From Microbulbifer guangxiensis (GTDB taxonomy: Bacteria > Pseudomonadota > Gammaproteobacteria > Pseudomonadales > Cellvibrionaceae), in contig NZ_JAJSAQ010000003.1 in the NCBI RefSeq assembly GCF_021729075.1, forward strand, positions 248,001-312,000: DNA of 64,000 nucleotides, in the 5' to 3' direction. The translations under genes were made by a program, and so were the position numbers. Of the stretch, positions 63,872 through 64,000 are shown piece after piece. The notes under the pieces were generated by a model. The model was not told the origin of the DNA. It did not search any database and was given only the letters and a program-made list of their open reading frames with translations. Numbering within the stretch: position 1 is the first letter of the stretch; each line of letters begins with the position of its first letter.

Positions 63872-64000
63872 GTTCACTCCCGCTCTCGTGGCACTCTGCT
63901 GTGGCCAGGTCGATCACGCCCAGGTTGACCCAGTGATCGCCGGAGCTTTGCTCCGGCAGGGAGACCAGACAGTTGCCCCAGCGGACCGGAGGCACCTTCA
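63858..64000 (-). CDS. C-terminus of upstream pilus gene, probably usher (truncated by window edge)
   Basis: The - strand frame is open from the window end to TAG at 63858-63860 and encodes about 46 residues including RWGNCLVSLPEQSS and DLATAECHES, two Cys 20-odd residues apart. It overlaps the subunit start by 14 nt. Gene order (usher then tip subunit) suggests an outer membrane usher, but the fragment alone does not prove it. Confidence 0.5.
   Translation of the reverse strand, partial: KVPPVRWGNCLVSLPEQSSGDHWVNLGVIDLATAECHESGSEHASR

Overview
The window is a GC-rich chromosomal segment from a free-living, probably marine gammaproteobacterium. Two conserved blocks point to the Pseudomonas/Cellvibrionales side of the class: dnaX-ybaB-recR-rnd-ycgL-ycgN, and mlaA / PP2C response regulator / STAS / tal / dusA. 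Five TonB-dependent receptors within 24 kb and the protein signatures resemble Microbulbifer-type bacteria; the genus is an inference.

Layout. 1-8 kb is mostly housekeeping: the end of a flippase, lpxL, dapA-bamC-MBL hydrolase, a TauE/SafE exporter and a POT peptide transporter. 8-14.3 kb has a TPR/transglutaminase-like lipoprotein, a secreted zinc peptidase, TonB receptor 1 and a MarC protein. 14.5-25.5 kb is an accessory island, visibly lower in GC over its first 7 kb. It holds four 2-oxoglutarate/Fe(II) oxygenases of three types (two with TPR arms), a TPR-sulfotransferase, TonB receptor 2 and a methyltransferase. 25.6-36.5 kb has TonB receptors 3-5; receptor 5 carries an STN signalling domain and follows a FecR and an ECF sigma gene. 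Receptors 2 and 3 share a near-identical 97-nt leader and signal peptide but have different barrels.

36.7-41.9 kb is the dnaX-ybaB-recR-rnd-ycgL-ycgN block; dnaX contains the A AAA AAG frameshift heptamer followed by a nearby -1 stop. 42-45.6 kb has two small membrane proteins and a MoxR ATPase/VWA pair separated by a large nested palindrome. 45.7-51.3 kb carries a second POT transporter and hrpA. 51.7-53.7 kb is a copper-peptide (bufferin/HvfABC-type) operon: a secreted precursor with seven EGKCG motifs, a DUF692 multinuclear iron enzyme and its DUF2063 partner.

53.9-59.4 kb has mlaA, an RssB-like PP2C regulator, a STAS protein, terB-tal and dusA. 59.5-61.4 kb has a short GlpD-like oxidoreductase coupled to a glycerophosphodiesterase-like protein that has lost its metal-binding motif. 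The window ends in a chaperone-usher pilus region: PapD-type chaperone, spore-coat-U-like subunit and probably the tail of an usher. I found no tRNA, rRNA, CRISPR array, transposase or phage gene.
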